64,000 nt of DNA from Salinicoccus sp. Bachu38 (GTDB lineage: Bacteria; Bacillota; Bacilli; Staphylococcales; Salinicoccaceae), in the NCBI RefSeq assembly GCF_038561955.2, contig NZ_CP138333.2, forward strand, positions 1,984,001-2,048,000, given 5' to 3'. The number at the start of each line of letters is the position of its first letter. The stretch's first letter is position 1. The notes below the pieces were generated by a model. The model was given only the letters and a program-made list of their open reading frames with translations. It did not search any database and was not told where the DNA came from. The position numbers and the translations under genes were made by a program. This document shows, in pieces, positions 51,802 through 60,585 of this stretch.

Positions 51802-52722
51802 TTGATATTCCTGCTGATACTCGGCATCTTTGCCGGCATGCTCGTTCCGTTGCAGACATCCGTGAACAGCCGCCTGTCCCTGTTCACGAAATCATTGATA
51901 CTCGCTTCTTTCTACTCGTTCCTTACCGGAACCATCCTCCTGACCATTATCAACCTGATCATGAATCCTGAAAAACTGGCACCTGGTTTCATATTTTCCA
52001 GGGAACTTTCATACATATGGTTTACCGGTGGCCTGCTCGGTGTCGTCTACCTGACGGGGAATATGATCCTGCTGCCCCGGATCGGCGCCGCACTCACCGT
52101 CATCATGACGGTTGCAGGGCAGATGGTCATCGGGCTCTTCATCGATACGTTCGGCTGGTTCGAAGCGCCCGTCCAGCCGCTCACCCCCTACCGCATCATC
52201 GGCATCATCGTGATGATCGGCGGCATCATTTTCATGAACTATAAGAAGCGGAGTGCCCGCATCGCCGGAAGCCGCTCGAATGGATGGCTGCTGCTGGGAC
52301 TCTTCACCGGGGCACTGCCACCCATCCAGACCGCGATCAACAGTGCTTTGAGGTATGAAGTCTCATCCTTCTTCCTCGCCTCGCTGATATCCTTCGCAAT
52401 CGGCACGCTGGCACTGCTCGTCCTCTCCCTCGTCATCGCCCGCCGTCTGAGCCTCGCCTTCTTCACTGAAGGGGCCGGGCGCCTGAAGTGGTGGCACCTC
52501 GCCGGCGGTCCACTCGGCGCCATCTATGTCACGACCAACATCATCCTGATGCCCCACCTGGGAGCGACGCTGACACTGATGAGCGTGATATTCGGCCAGA
52601 TGCTGATCGGCCTTGCCATCGACCATTTCGGCCTCTTCGGCATACATCGTCACCCTGTGGATGCAAGACGGATCTTTGGCGTCATCCTGATCCTCACAGG
52701 CATCATACTGCTGCAGACATAA
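51802..52722 (+). CDS. DMT family transporter, duplicated DUF606 (YdcZ) halves
   Basis: 306 residues, about ten helices in two similar halves: LGIFAGMLVPLQTSVNSRLS versus LLLGLFTGALPPIQTAINSA, and WFTGGLLGVVYLTGNMILLP versus HLAGGPLGAIYVTTNIILMP. Each half equals a ~150-residue YdcZ-like unit, so this is a fused pair. The start is TTG 51802, nine bases after AAGGAGG; no ATG fits. Probably exports or imports small metabolites; substrate unknown. Divergent from the nitroreductase. Confidence 0.85.
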   Translation: MIFLLILGIFAGMLVPLQTSVNSRLSLFTKSLILASFYSFLTGTILLTIINLIMNPEKLAPGFIFSRELSYIWFTGGLLGVVYLTGNMILLPRIGAALTVIMTVAGQMVIGLFIDTFGWFEAPVQPLTPYRIIGIIVMIGGIIFMNYKKRSARIAGSRSNGWLLLGLFTGALPPIQTAINSALRYEVSSFFLASLISFAIGTLALLVLSLVIARRLSLAFFTEGAGRLKWWHLAGGPLGAIYVTTNIILMPHLGATLTLMSVIFGQMLIGLAIDHFGLFGIHRHPVDARRIFGVILILTGIILLQT

Positions 52723-52725
52723 AAA

Positions 52726-52753
52726 GGAAGCGGAGTATTCCTACTCCGCTTCC
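52726..52753. terminator. bidirectional terminator
   Basis: GGAAGCGGAGTA/TACTCCGCTTCC; its right arm holds the stop codon of the convergent 39-residue gene. Confidence 0.85.
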
Positions 52754-52860
52754 TTGTCCGTTGATTCGTCGTTATTCATCCTGTAAATGAAATATCCAAA
52801 GCCGCCCGCTGTCGCCAAAGCAATGAACTGTATCAGAAAATCTGCCAGATTCGCCTCCAT
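52741..52860 (-). CDS. small single-helix membrane protein, 39 residues
   Basis: Starts MEANLADFLIQFIALATAGG, goes on GFGYFIYRM, and ends in a charged tail NNDESTDKEAE. GGGGAG lies six bases before ATG 52860; an in-frame ATG at 52866 touches the ribosome site. Its TAG stop lies inside the terminator stem shared with the DMT gene. Family not recognised. Confidence 0.6.
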   Translation of the reverse strand: MEANLADFLIQFIALATAGGFGYFIYRMNNDESTDKEAE

Positions 52861-52948
52861 CTCCATCTCCCCTTCTAAAAAATGTTAAGCGAATTATAGC
52901 ATATGATGAAAGTGTTTTCACTAGAAAATATTCATATTCCCAAAATTT

Positions 52949-53356
52949 TTATCGGATCGGCTTTCTGCCATATCTGTTGCCTTCATCACTTGGCAGCAAT
53001 GAGAATACCAGACCGATGATGTTGACGGCTGCAATGATGGTGATCGCCGTTATTTTCATCCACTTTTTGGCGAACTTCATGAAGACGATCGGGAGAAGCA
53101 GGAAGGAGAGCAGCTGGGGCAGCTGATACCAGCCTGTAATGCCTGCATCCTGATACCGCCGCGCCGTCACGCTCAGGGAGGGAATCATCACAATTGCCGT
53201 GAACACCCCTTCCAGCGGGTTCTCCCCCTTATCTTTTGCGCCCACCAGTGCACCGATGGCCGCCAGGATGATACTCGGGATCCAGTACTCCTTGCGCGTC
53301 GCTCTGCCCCTGAACTGGAATGCCTTTTTGAAAAATCGAATGAAATATGTGAACAT
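52949..53356 (-). CDS. DUF805 family membrane protein
   Basis: 135 residues with four hydrophobic helices. FKKAFQFRGRATRKEYWIPS (FxGRxxRxEYW) and SLSVTARRYQDAGITGWYQL (ARRLHDxxxSGWW) are the two DUF805 signatures. Function of the family is not known. The start is ATG 53356, with GGAGCGGG upstream; the longer frame to 53398 lacks one. Confidence 0.87.
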   Translation of the reverse strand: MFTYFIRFFKKAFQFRGRATRKEYWIPSIILAAIGALVGAKDKGENPLEGVFTAIVMIPSLSVTARRYQDAGITGWYQLPQLLSFLLLPIVFMKFAKKWMKITAITIIAAVNIIGLVFSLLPSDEGNRYGRKPIR

Positions 53357-53475
53357 GATCGCCCGCTCCTTATTATTGGATTCATCCCGATTATACATCA
53401 GCCTACAGTAATGTTTCCATTCCGGAAATCAAGGGCATATAGGGGTGACATCATATAAAGGAAAGGAACTGCAGA

Positions 53476-53826
53476 ATGAAAAGGATTCTCATGGGCACCA
53501 TCTTCACCGTCGCAGGCATTGCGCACCTCCTGAAACCGGAAAGATTCGCCAATATTACGCCGCGGATCCTTCCATTCAGGACATTCATCGCGTATTTCAC
53601 CGGGATGGTTGAACTCGTATTCGGCATCCTTCTGCTGACGAGGAAAGTGACAAACTGGCAGCTCGGGGCCATGCAGAAGTTTCTTTGGGCGGTCTTCCCA
53701 GCCAACATCTACATGTATACACATCAGGACAAACTCGGCATCTCCCACCTGCCGGACTGGGCACTTCTCGGCAGGCTGCCCCTTCAGAAGGTGATGTCCG
53801 ATACGCTCGAAGACATGAAAAGATAG
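53476..53826 (+). CDS. DoxX-like membrane protein
   Basis: 116 residues, four helices: RILMGTIFTVAGIAHLLKPE, FIAYFTGMVELVFGILLLTR and WAVFPANIYMYTHQDKLG. The motif G-AHF-P at the start and Glu in the second helix match the DoxX/YphA-like group. AAAGGAA precedes ATG 53476. Role uncertain; relatives take part in thiol and oxidative-stress systems. Confidence 0.82.
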   Translation: MKRILMGTIFTVAGIAHLLKPERFANITPRILPFRTFIAYFTGMVELVFGILLLTRKVTNWQLGAMQKFLWAVFPANIYMYTHQDKLGISHLPDWALLGRLPLQKVMSDTLEDMKR

Positions 53827-53850
53827 GGCACACTCACATATGCCCTATCT
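53821..53850. terminator. bidirectional terminator
   Basis: AGATAGGGCA/TGCCCTATCT with T-run on the right, between DoxX-like and glycerophosphodiesterase genes. Confidence 0.8.
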
Positions 53851-54601
53851 TTTTCTTTGGCCGCTTCGTGAGAGCCATTATTTTTTCGGGGTAGTTCGTC
53901 ATGAGCGTCTGCACACCATGACCGAGCAGCTTTTCTGCGTCCCACACCTCATTGACTGTCCATACCCGGATCCGGTCCTCGATGCCGGCGATTCGTCTGG
54001 GGTTTTTCAGTATCGACTTGTAGCCGACGTGCAATGCTTCGAGTGACAGATCCTCCATTTGGTCTATCGGCCATAACGGCACTTTGCTCGTCAGCCAGGC
54101 AATCCGCGCTTCCGGATCGACCACCTTCGTCCGGAGGAGGCTCGGCAGATGGAATGAGGAATAGATGACCTTGTCCGAATAGCCATATCCTTCCACTATA
54201 TCGTGGACTTTCCGTTCAATCCCTTCATACTCGAAGACGTTGGTCTTCAGTTCTATGTTCAGCTCGACACCATGATGGGCGACCAGACCCATCACTTCAT
54301 CAAGCGTCGGAATCCGCTCCTGCGTCCACATCACGGGGTCATACTTCTCGAAAGTCTCGAAGTTTCGTCCTGCACTTAACCCTCTGAGCGTATGGAAACT
54401 CATGTCTTTGACTGCGCCACTTCCATCGGTTGTACGGTCGACATGCTCATCGTGGATGACGACCACCTCCCCGTCCTTCGTCAGATGGACATCTATCTCC
54501 AGGCCGTCCACGCCGGCATCGATCGCCTTTTGGAACGCCAGCATCGTATTTTCCGGGTATTCTCCCATAGCGCCTCTGTGACCATAGATTTTTGTATGCA
54601 T
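53834..54601 (-). CDS. glycerophosphodiester phosphodiesterase
   Basis: Hydrolyses glycerophosphodiesters to glycerol 3-phosphate and an alcohol. 255 residues, TIM barrel. Catalytic and metal motifs: KIYGHRGAMGEYPENTMLAF (HR), GLEIDVHLTKDGEVVVIHDE (ExD and HD), DRTTDGSGAVKD, and VELNIELKTN. No signal peptide with the start at ATG 54601 (GGGAGGAAG before it), so the enzyme is cytoplasmic, UgpQ-like. The 30-codon upstream extension lacks a ribosome site. Confidence 0.9.
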   Translation of the reverse strand: MHTKIYGHRGAMGEYPENTMLAFQKAIDAGVDGLEIDVHLTKDGEVVVIHDEHVDRTTDGSGAVKDMSFHTLRGLSAGRNFETFEKYDPVMWTQERIPTLDEVMGLVAHHGVELNIELKTNVFEYEGIERKVHDIVEGYGYSDKVIYSSFHLPSLLRTKVVDPEARIAWLTSKVPLWPIDQMEDLSLEALHVGYKSILKNPRRIAGIEDRIRVWTVNEVWDAEKLLGHGVQTLMTNYPEKIMALTKRPKKKIGHM

Positions 54602-54851
54602 CAGTCTTCCTCCCGACCAGTGTAATCGTGCAGGGACGCCTGTGCCCCATGCTTCCGATGTTCCCGATACTTTCATGCTCCCTCTACCATACACATACCC
54701 CCGCAGGGGCCCTCCTCACTTCCGCTCCCTGGCACCTGTGGATTTCCTCTTCCTCGTGTACCATTTAACCACAGAATGGACCCCCATAATGGAAATTTAC
54801 ATAATCTTAAAGAATATTAACCTTCCTTTAACCATTCTTCCCATATAAAAA

Positions 54852-54873
54852 GGACGGGCACCTCTGCCCGTCC
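54852..54873 (-). terminator. terminator of the hxlA operon
   Basis: GGACGGGCA/TGCCCGTCC with TTTTT after it on the minus strand; ends the seven-gene operon. Confidence 0.85.
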
Positions 54874-54886
54874 CCAACTGTTCCCA

Positions 54887-55504
54887 TCAGCCCATAAGTG
54901 ATCTGATGCGTGCAGCCTTTCCCTTTTTGTCCTCCGCCTTCGTGATGCCGCTGCCCACAATCACGACAGCAGGGTCGAGCGACATATAATTCTCCAGGTT
55001 GTCTTCATTGATGCCCCCCGCAACATAAATTCTGAAGACGGAGGCATCGAGACCCACAAAGCGCTTCTCCGCCGAGGCCCCCCCGCCCTGCTGATCTTTG
55101 CCGATATGGGCACTGACCGAAGACGCACCAATCGTTTCGAGCATCTCAAGCACATCAGGACCGGAATGGTTCAGGAGGTCCACAACCACTTCCCCGCCCT
55201 CTTGTTCCGCCACTTCAAGACAGTCCATGATGGTCTTCCTGTCCGCAAACGACATGACGGTGATGATATCCGCCCCGTATGAGAAGGCCACTTCGCTTTC
55301 ACTTCTGCCGGCATCACATATTTTGATATCGGCGAGCACTTTTTTATCCTTGTATCCATCCTTGATGTCGCGGACGATGCCGAGTCCGTATTCCTTGATG
55401 ACGCCTGTGCCCACCTCGATGATGTCGACATGGTCCGCCACTTCTTCCAATGTTTCAAAGCATTGTTCATAACTCATTCTATCGAGCGCAATCTGAAGTT
55501 CCAT
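54887..55504 (-). CDS. hxlA: 3-hexulose-6-phosphate synthase (HPS/KGPDC suprafamily)
   Basis: 205 residues of the OMP-decarboxylase fold. Asp8 in LQIALDRM, the DxKxxD triad in VLADIKICDAG (Asp59, Lys61, Asp64), His133 in VSAHIGKDQQGGG, and YVAGGI plus IVGSGIT for the phosphate. HPS joins formaldehyde and ribulose 5-phosphate to 3-hexulose 6-phosphate, or the reverse. The sequence is closer to HPS than to 3-keto-L-gulonate-6-P decarboxylase, but residue 136 is Lys, which is unusual. Last gene of the operon, ten bases after rpiA. ATG 55504 follows AAGGAGG. Confidence 0.85.
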   Translation of the reverse strand: MELQIALDRMSYEQCFETLEEVADHVDIIEVGTGVIKEYGLGIVRDIKDGYKDKKVLADIKICDAGRSESEVAFSYGADIITVMSFADRKTIMDCLEVAEQEGGEVVVDLLNHSGPDVLEMLETIGASSVSAHIGKDQQGGGASAEKRFVGLDASVFRIYVAGGINEDNLENYMSLDPAVVIVGSGITKAEDKKGKAARIRSLMG

Positions 55505-55514
55505 GATATCCTCC

Positions 55515-56180
55515 TTACCGGTCTTTTTCATATTTCTGGTAGGCCCCCTGGTCATCGAAACTGAAGATGTGGCTGACCTTCCTGTTGAAAATCCCCGTCT
55601 CTACAACGCCCGGGATGGCGAGAAGGCCATTCTGGAGATGGTCCATATCCTTTGGGTCATTGAAGCGGCAGTCTACGATATGATTGCCATTATCCGTAAT
55701 GAACAGGCCGTCCGCTCCGGTACGCATTTCAGTCTGTGCCTCAAAGTCCCTTTCAATCGTCCGGACTGTCATTCCATACAGATAGGTGTTGATTTCCACC
55801 GGAATCACAATGCCGCTGAAATTCTCCACCCTCTTATCCTGATGGGCAGCGATGACGATCTGATCCGAGAAGTAGCCGACCTGCTTCTCCCTGAGCAGGG
55901 AGCCTCCGCCCCCTTTTATCACCATGAGTGCCTCGTTGAACCGGTCCGCCCCGTCTATTGTGACAGGCATCCTTTCTGCATGGTGGACAACATTCAGACC
56001 ATGGCGTTTCAGATGTGCTTCGGTCTTTTCCGAGGTGGGAACGAAGGCAACATCCAGGTTGTACCTGTCGACGTGTTCCTTCATATAAGGGATGTACCCT
56101 TCGATCGTCGATCCGGATCCCATTCCCATTACGCTCCCGTCTTCAAGAAATGCATTCAGTGCATCATAAACTTCATTCAT
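55515..56180 (-). CDS. rpiA: ribose-5-phosphate isomerase A
   Basis: Interconverts ribulose 5-phosphate and ribose 5-phosphate. 221 residues. GMGSGSTIEGYIPYMKEH is the substrate loop (GxGxGST), MPVTIDGADRFNE the catalytic-acid region, and VIKGGGGSLLREKQ the KGGGGALLREK motif with the catalytic Lys. Asp-Arg where most RpiA have Asp-Glu is a small difference. Seven bases after the TRAP permease gene and ten before hxlA, so its product (or substrate) is shared with HxlA. The start is ATG 56180, about ten bases after GGAGG. Confidence 0.9.
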   Translation of the reverse strand: MNEVYDALNAFLEDGSVMGMGSGSTIEGYIPYMKEHVDRYNLDVAFVPTSEKTEAHLKRHGLNVVHHAERMPVTIDGADRFNEALMVIKGGGGSLLREKQVGYFSDQIVIAAHQDKRVENFSGIVIPVEINTYLYGMTVRTIERDFEAQTEMRTGADGLFITDNGNHIVDCRFNDPKDMDHLQNGLLAIPGVVETGIFNRKVSHIFSFDDQGAYQKYEKDR

Positions 56181-56187
56181 CTTGCAT

Positions 56188-57471
56188 TCAGCCTCCTTCA
56201 GCAAACATGTCTGGAATGATGAATACTATGGCCGGTACGAAAGCAACAAGCAGCAGTACGACCAGTATGATCAGGAGATATGGGATGACGGCGGCAAATG
56301 AACGCTCCACCGTCAGCCCTCCGATCTTGCTGGCAATCAGCAGGCACAGACCATACGGCGGTGTCGCAAGTCCGACCGCAAGTGTCAGGACGACGATGAT
56401 GCCCAGATGTACTGGATCTATGCTGAATGCCTCTGCTGCCGGCAGTACGATCGGCACGAACAGGATCATGGCAGGTATCGCATCCATGAATGTGCCCACA
56501 AGCAGGAAGAACACGATGATCAGCAGCAGGAAGAGCCATTTCGCCCCGATGTTTTCCGTGAAGAATTCCTGTGCCAGCGTGCCGAGACGATAGTAGCTCA
56601 GCAGTTCACCGAGTGCACTCGCCGTAGCCAGTGCAAACAGGGACAGGGCACTCAACGACAGTGTATCAAATATTATCTTCGGCAGATCCTTGAGCCGGAG
56701 CGTCCTGTAGTAGAACATGCTGATCAGTAGCGCATAGATTGAAGCGATGGCCGCCGACTCCGTAGCGGTGAAGACCCCCGTCGTAATACCGCCGATGATG
56801 ATGACGATTGTCAGCAGGGCAGGAAATGCGACGAAAAATTTTTTCACCAGATCTTTGAATGGTACCCGCTTGAATGTCGGATACCCCTTTTTGACGGAAA
56901 TGAAATATATGAATATCATCATGCCCAGACCAATCAGTATGCCGGGGATGATACCGCCCAGAAACAGCGCGCCGACTGATGCATTCGCGATGCCGGCGAA
57001 TATGATCATGGGGATGCTCGGCGGAATGACCACACCGATCGTGGAGGAGGCCGCCGTCACGCCGACAGCAGTCTCACGGTCATAGCCGTTCCTGAGCATG
57101 CTTGGTATGAGGACTTTCCCGGTCCCTGCAGTATCCGCCTGTGCAGCACCCGACACACCCGCAAACATCATCGATACGAGAACGTTTGCCTGGGCAAGTC
57201 CGCCTTTGAGCGGACCGACGACTGCCAGTGCAAGGTCGATCATCTTTTCGGAAATCTTCCCTGAATTCATCAGGTTGGCGGCCAGGATGAACAGCGGTAC
57301 GGCCAACAGGACGAATGAATCCAGTCCATTCAGCATCTTCATCGGCACGATGAGGCCCGGGATGTCCGGAATCGTCATGATGCCGAGCAGGGCCGTAATG
57401 CCGATGACGAAGGCGATCGGCACACCGATCACCAGCAGAAATATGAAGACGGCAACAAGTATATAACCCAC
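56188..57471 (-). CDS. TRAP transporter large membrane subunit (DctM type)
   Basis: 427 residues, about twelve helices. VFIFLLVIGVPIAFVIGITA, FVLLAVPLFILAANLMNSGK, ASSTIGVVIPPSIPMIIFAG and the C-terminal GLATPPYGLCLLIASKIGG are the DctM consensus. Start GTG 57471 shares one base with the TAG stop of the small subunit (TAGTG). Forms the Na+-dependent carrier with the DctQ subunit, fed by the DctP binding protein. Confidence 0.93.
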   Translation of the reverse strand: MGYILVAVFIFLLVIGVPIAFVIGITALLGIMTIPDIPGLIVPMKMLNGLDSFVLLAVPLFILAANLMNSGKISEKMIDLALAVVGPLKGGLAQANVLVSMMFAGVSGAAQADTAGTGKVLIPSMLRNGYDRETAVGVTAASSTIGVVIPPSIPMIIFAGIANASVGALFLGGIIPGILIGLGMMIFIYFISVKKGYPTFKRVPFKDLVKKFFVAFPALLTIVIIIGGITTGVFTATESAAIASIYALLISMFYYRTLRLKDLPKIIFDTLSLSALSLFALATASALGELLSYYRLGTLAQEFFTENIGAKWLFLLLIIVFFLLVGTFMDAIPAMILFVPIVLPAAEAFSIDPVHLGIIVVLTLAVGLATPPYGLCLLIASKIGGLTVERSFAAVIPYLLIILVVLLLVAFVPAIVFIIPDMFAEGG

Positions 57472-57965
57472 TAGCTATTCAACCCCTTTCCATTCAGATC
57501 CCTCAAGTAGCCGAAGGCCCTGGCGATATGGCCAGCCGAATACAGCAGCATCGTCGCCGACATGACCGGCAGTGACAGCCACACATATCCCTTTTTGAGG
57601 AACGGGAGCGTCTCCCATGTGTAGTTCCAGAAGTGGCTGATGATGACCACGCCATACACAAGCAGCACAACATTGAATGCCAGCAGCAGGACATCTATGA
57701 AGATATCCAGGTAAAGCTTCATTTTCCGCGGCAGCTTCATCTGCAGAAAATCGAACGTGAAATGCTCCTTACGGTTCACCATCACAGCAGCTCCCATGAA
57801 TATGGCCCATATGAAGCTGTAGTTTGCCAGCTCCTCCGTCCAGATGACCGACCAGCCCATGAAGCGGGTCAGGATCTGGAGCAGCGTCGCAAGAAAGAAG
57901 ACGAGCAAAAAGAATACCCCGAGTCCAATCTGCACTTTTTCAACCGATCGTATGATTGTTTTCAT
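57471..57965 (-). CDS. TRAP transporter small membrane subunit (DctQ type)
   Basis: 164 residues, four helices. GVFFLLVFFLATLLQILTRF, WSVIWTEELANYSFIWAIFM and GAAVMVNRKEHFTFDFLQM match DctQ. Sits between the binding-protein and large-subunit genes. ATG 57965 chosen; the GTG at 57980 overlaps the ribosome site GGTGG. Confidence 0.92.
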   Translation of the reverse strand: MKTIIRSVEKVQIGLGVFFLLVFFLATLLQILTRFMGWSVIWTEELANYSFIWAIFMGAAVMVNRKEHFTFDFLQMKLPRKMKLYLDIFIDVLLLAFNVVLLVYGVVIISHFWNYTWETLPFLKKGYVWLSLPVMSATMLLYSAGHIARAFGYLRDLNGKGLNS

Positions 57966-57992
57966 TTTTCCACCTTCCACTACCCATATTAT

Positions 57993-59012
57993 TTATTCGA
58001 GGCTTCTGACTTCCTCAAGCGTCTCTTCCATGTCCAGTTCTTCTGCAAGTCCGTCCTGGATCGGCGCTGCAATTTCCTTGAACGGCTCCGTATCGATCTG
58101 GTTGACCTCGGCACCTGCTTCCAATGCAATCTCCTTGTACTCCTCCTCCTGGGCCATCAGAGCCTCCCTTTCCGCTTCGACGGAAGCTTCTGACGCCTCA
58201 AGCAGGATCTGCTGAATATCTTCAGGATACTGGTCGAACCGTTCACCATTGGCCAGCAGGAAGCGTGTCGTGTAGTCATGCGCCGTTTCGGTGATGTATT
58301 GGCCGTTCCGCGTCGTATGGTGGTTCTGCTGGACGAAATATGGATAGGCATTCTCGGAGGCGTCCACTACGTTCTGCTGAAGCGCCTGGTACAACTCGCC
58401 CCAGGCGACGGAAGTTGGAATCGCCCCCGTCTGCTGCCAGAAATCGGCCACCACGCCGGAAGCCTGCGTCCGGATGGTCATGCCGTTCAGGTCGGACATC
58501 TCTTCGAGCGGCTTCTTGCCGTAATAATGCCTGGCGCCGGCGGACCAGTAGCCGAGCATTTTGAAATCATTGTCCGACTTCTCGTTGACCAGCTCGGCAA
58601 TATCCGCGCCGACCGGTCCATCCACCACCCGCTCCCAATGGTCATAGCTGTCGAAGAGATAGGGCAGGGCGAAGAAGTCGAATTCGGGAATCCCCGTCTG
58701 GGTCATGAAGCCCGGCGAAACCAGGACGACATCGGCTGCGCCGATCACCAGTTTCTCCACCAGTTCCGATTCTGCAGTACCGATGGTTCCTGCATGGACT
58801 TCCACAGTGATCCTGCCGTCCGACTCCTCTTCTGCGACTTCCTTGAATTTCAGCAGACCATCATGATACGGATTTTCCGTGGATGTCTGGTTGTGTGCAG
58901 CAATGATCTTGATTGGTTCCCCTGCCCCTGTATCCGGTGCACTTCCGCCGCTGCACCCGGCAAGAATGACCACTATGGCAAGCAGTACTGATGTGACGAC
59001 TGTTCTTTTCAT
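57993..59012 (-). CDS. TRAP transporter substrate-binding lipoprotein (DctP type)
   Basis: 339 residues. N-terminus MKRTVVTSVLLAIVVILAGC with lipobox LAGC: a membrane-anchored lipoprotein, as expected in a Gram-positive. Arg181 in LNGMTIRTQASGVV is the family residue that usually binds the substrate carboxylate; Asp218 to Asn221 (DASENAYPYF) line the other side. The conserved Arg argues for an organic acid or sugar acid ligand rather than a neutral sugar. Similar to sugar-acid-binding TRAP receptors by these motifs. 14 bases after hxlB. Confidence 0.92.
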   Translation of the reverse strand: MKRTVVTSVLLAIVVILAGCSGGSAPDTGAGEPIKIIAAHNQTSTENPYHDGLLKFKEVAEEESDGRITVEVHAGTIGTAESELVEKLVIGAADVVLVSPGFMTQTGIPEFDFFALPYLFDSYDHWERVVDGPVGADIAELVNEKSDNDFKMLGYWSAGARHYYGKKPLEEMSDLNGMTIRTQASGVVADFWQQTGAIPTSVAWGELYQALQQNVVDASENAYPYFVQQNHHTTRNGQYITETAHDYTTRFLLANGERFDQYPEDIQQILLEASEASVEAEREALMAQEEEYKEIALEAGAEVNQIDTEPFKEIAAPIQDGLAEELDMEETLEEVRSLE

Positions 59013-59025
59013 TCAATACACTCCC

Positions 59026-59574
59026 CTATTCCAGATTGAAATGCTTGGATTTAAGCGCTTCCCTGCTTTTGCCTGATACTGCATTGAGGTGGATGACCAT
59101 CGCATCGAGGATCAGATGCATCGACTGGTCGAACTGGTTGCCGAGCGGCTGGATCGTCGGTATGTCATTGCTCTTTGTACTCGCTTCAATGAACAGGACA
59201 CTGTCGAACTGCGCCTTCAGTGCCTCGTCCGGGGATGCTGTAACGAGCGCCGTCCTGCCACCGATGTCAGCCACCTTGTCCGTCATGCTTCCGACCGTCT
59301 GCCCTTTTCCCGAACCGCTGAGCACAATCAGCAGGTCCCCCGCTTCAAGTGCCGGGGTCGTCGTCTCCCCGACGACGTGGACCCGGTAGCCGCTGTGCAT
59401 CAGGCGCATGGCTATCATCTTTCCGACGAGTCCACTCCGGCCGTTGCCGTAGATGAATATGCTCCCCGCTTTTTCCACTTCCTGTGCGAGCTGCTCAAGT
59501 TCAGTGCTGCTCACCCTACTGCAGACCTCTGTGGCTTCTTTGGATACTGTTGAGAGAATTTCATTGATCTTCAT
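59026..59574 (-). CDS. hxlB: 6-phospho-3-hexuloisomerase
   Basis: Converts 3-hexulose 6-phosphate to fructose 6-phosphate. 182-residue single SIS domain. IFIYGNGRSGLVGKMIAMRL and LIVLSGSGKGQTVGSMTDKV hold the phosphosugar-binding Ser residues; TKSNDIPTIQPLGNQFDQSM is the PHI-specific segment with the expected Gln and the length fits. Overlaps the end of the lacI gene by 14 bases. Together with HxlA, four genes downstream, completes the hexulose-phosphate pair. Confidence 0.9.
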   Translation of the reverse strand: MKINEILSTVSKEATEVCSRVSSTELEQLAQEVEKAGSIFIYGNGRSGLVGKMIAMRLMHSGYRVHVVGETTTPALEAGDLLIVLSGSGKGQTVGSMTDKVADIGGRTALVTASPDEALKAQFDSVLFIEASTKSNDIPTIQPLGNQFDQSMHLILDAMVIHLNAVSGKSREALKSKHFNLE

Positions 59575-60565
59575 ATTGTTTCACCGACTCCCTTTCTATC
59601 AGATATGGTTGGAATCTTTCTATTCCAGATGTATTTTTACTGTTGTTCATCATTTCAAAAAGTGCGCTGACGGCGGCGGTGCCGATCTCCACTGCCGGCT
59701 GGGCGATGACGGTGATGCCCGGATTGAAGAAATCCGCAAATTCGATGTCATCGATGCTGATGATGGACAGGTCGTCAGGAATCAGAATAACCCTCTGCTT
59801 CGCCATCTTCAGCAGTTCGAACAGTGCCAGGTCATTGGCGACGATCAGGGATGCCGGCAGGCCGCCCTGATCAGCCAATTGCTCCAGTGACGATACCATC
59901 CCCTCCTTCTCCACCTGGATCGGTAGCGGGCGGATGCCGTAGGAAGCACAGAGTCCACGATATGCCGCATACCGCTCCTGCCTCGCGACGATGCCTTCGA
60001 CAGGCTCAGTCAGAAAGCCGATCTCCCGGTGTCCCCTTTCAGACAGATGTTCGAACGCTGTCCTGACCGATGCCCCGTTATCCAGCATATGGGACTGTAT
60101 GGGGACGTTTTCGATATACCTGTCGACGAATACGACCGGATAGTCCTTTTCAGCAAGTTCTGTAAAAAGCGCCCCATTTTGGGCAGTGGGAATGACCACC
60201 AGCCCATCGACCTGCTTGGCCAACAGCATTCGGATATAGTCCGCCTCCTTCTCCGGACTGTTGTCCGTATTGCAGACGATCACATGGTAGCCATGCCCAT
60301 GCGCAAAATCTTCAATGCTCCGGATCACCCGCGTCGAGAAGTTGTGCAGTATATTGGCGACGATCACCCCGATCGTCATCGTCCGTTTGTTCTTGAGGGA
60401 CTTCGCTATATGATTCGGGCTGTAGTCCAGATTACGGACCGCCCGTGCAATCCTGTCCCTGGTATCCGGCCCCATCTTCGTAAAGTGACCGTTCAGATAG
60501 TGTGATACGGTGCTCTTGGAAACATTCGCCTCATGGGCGACATCATTGATGGTCACGTTTTTCAT
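59561..60565 (-). CDS. LacI family transcriptional regulator
   Basis: 334 residues. Helix-turn-helix VTINDVAHEANVSKSTVSHY with hinge helix NHIAKSLKNKRT; the core has IGVIVANILHNFSTRVIRSI, FVDRYIENVPIQSHM and SLIVANDLALFELLKMAKQR. The sugar-binding cleft should sense a sugar or sugar phosphate linked to the operon. It heads the operon it is predicted to control, with three operator-like repeats in the promoter. The start is ATG 60565, with GGAGGAG upstream. Confidence 0.92.
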   Translation of the reverse strand: MKNVTINDVAHEANVSKSTVSHYLNGHFTKMGPDTRDRIARAVRNLDYSPNHIAKSLKNKRTMTIGVIVANILHNFSTRVIRSIEDFAHGHGYHVIVCNTDNSPEKEADYIRMLLAKQVDGLVVIPTAQNGALFTELAEKDYPVVFVDRYIENVPIQSHMLDNGASVRTAFEHLSERGHREIGFLTEPVEGIVARQERYAAYRGLCASYGIRPLPIQVEKEGMVSSLEQLADQGGLPASLIVANDLALFELLKMAKQRVILIPDDLSIISIDDIEFADFFNPGITVIAQPAVEIGTAAVSALFEMMNNSKNTSGIERFQPYLIERESVKQYEDQ

Positions 60566-60585
60566 GTAACACTCCTCCGGCTTGG

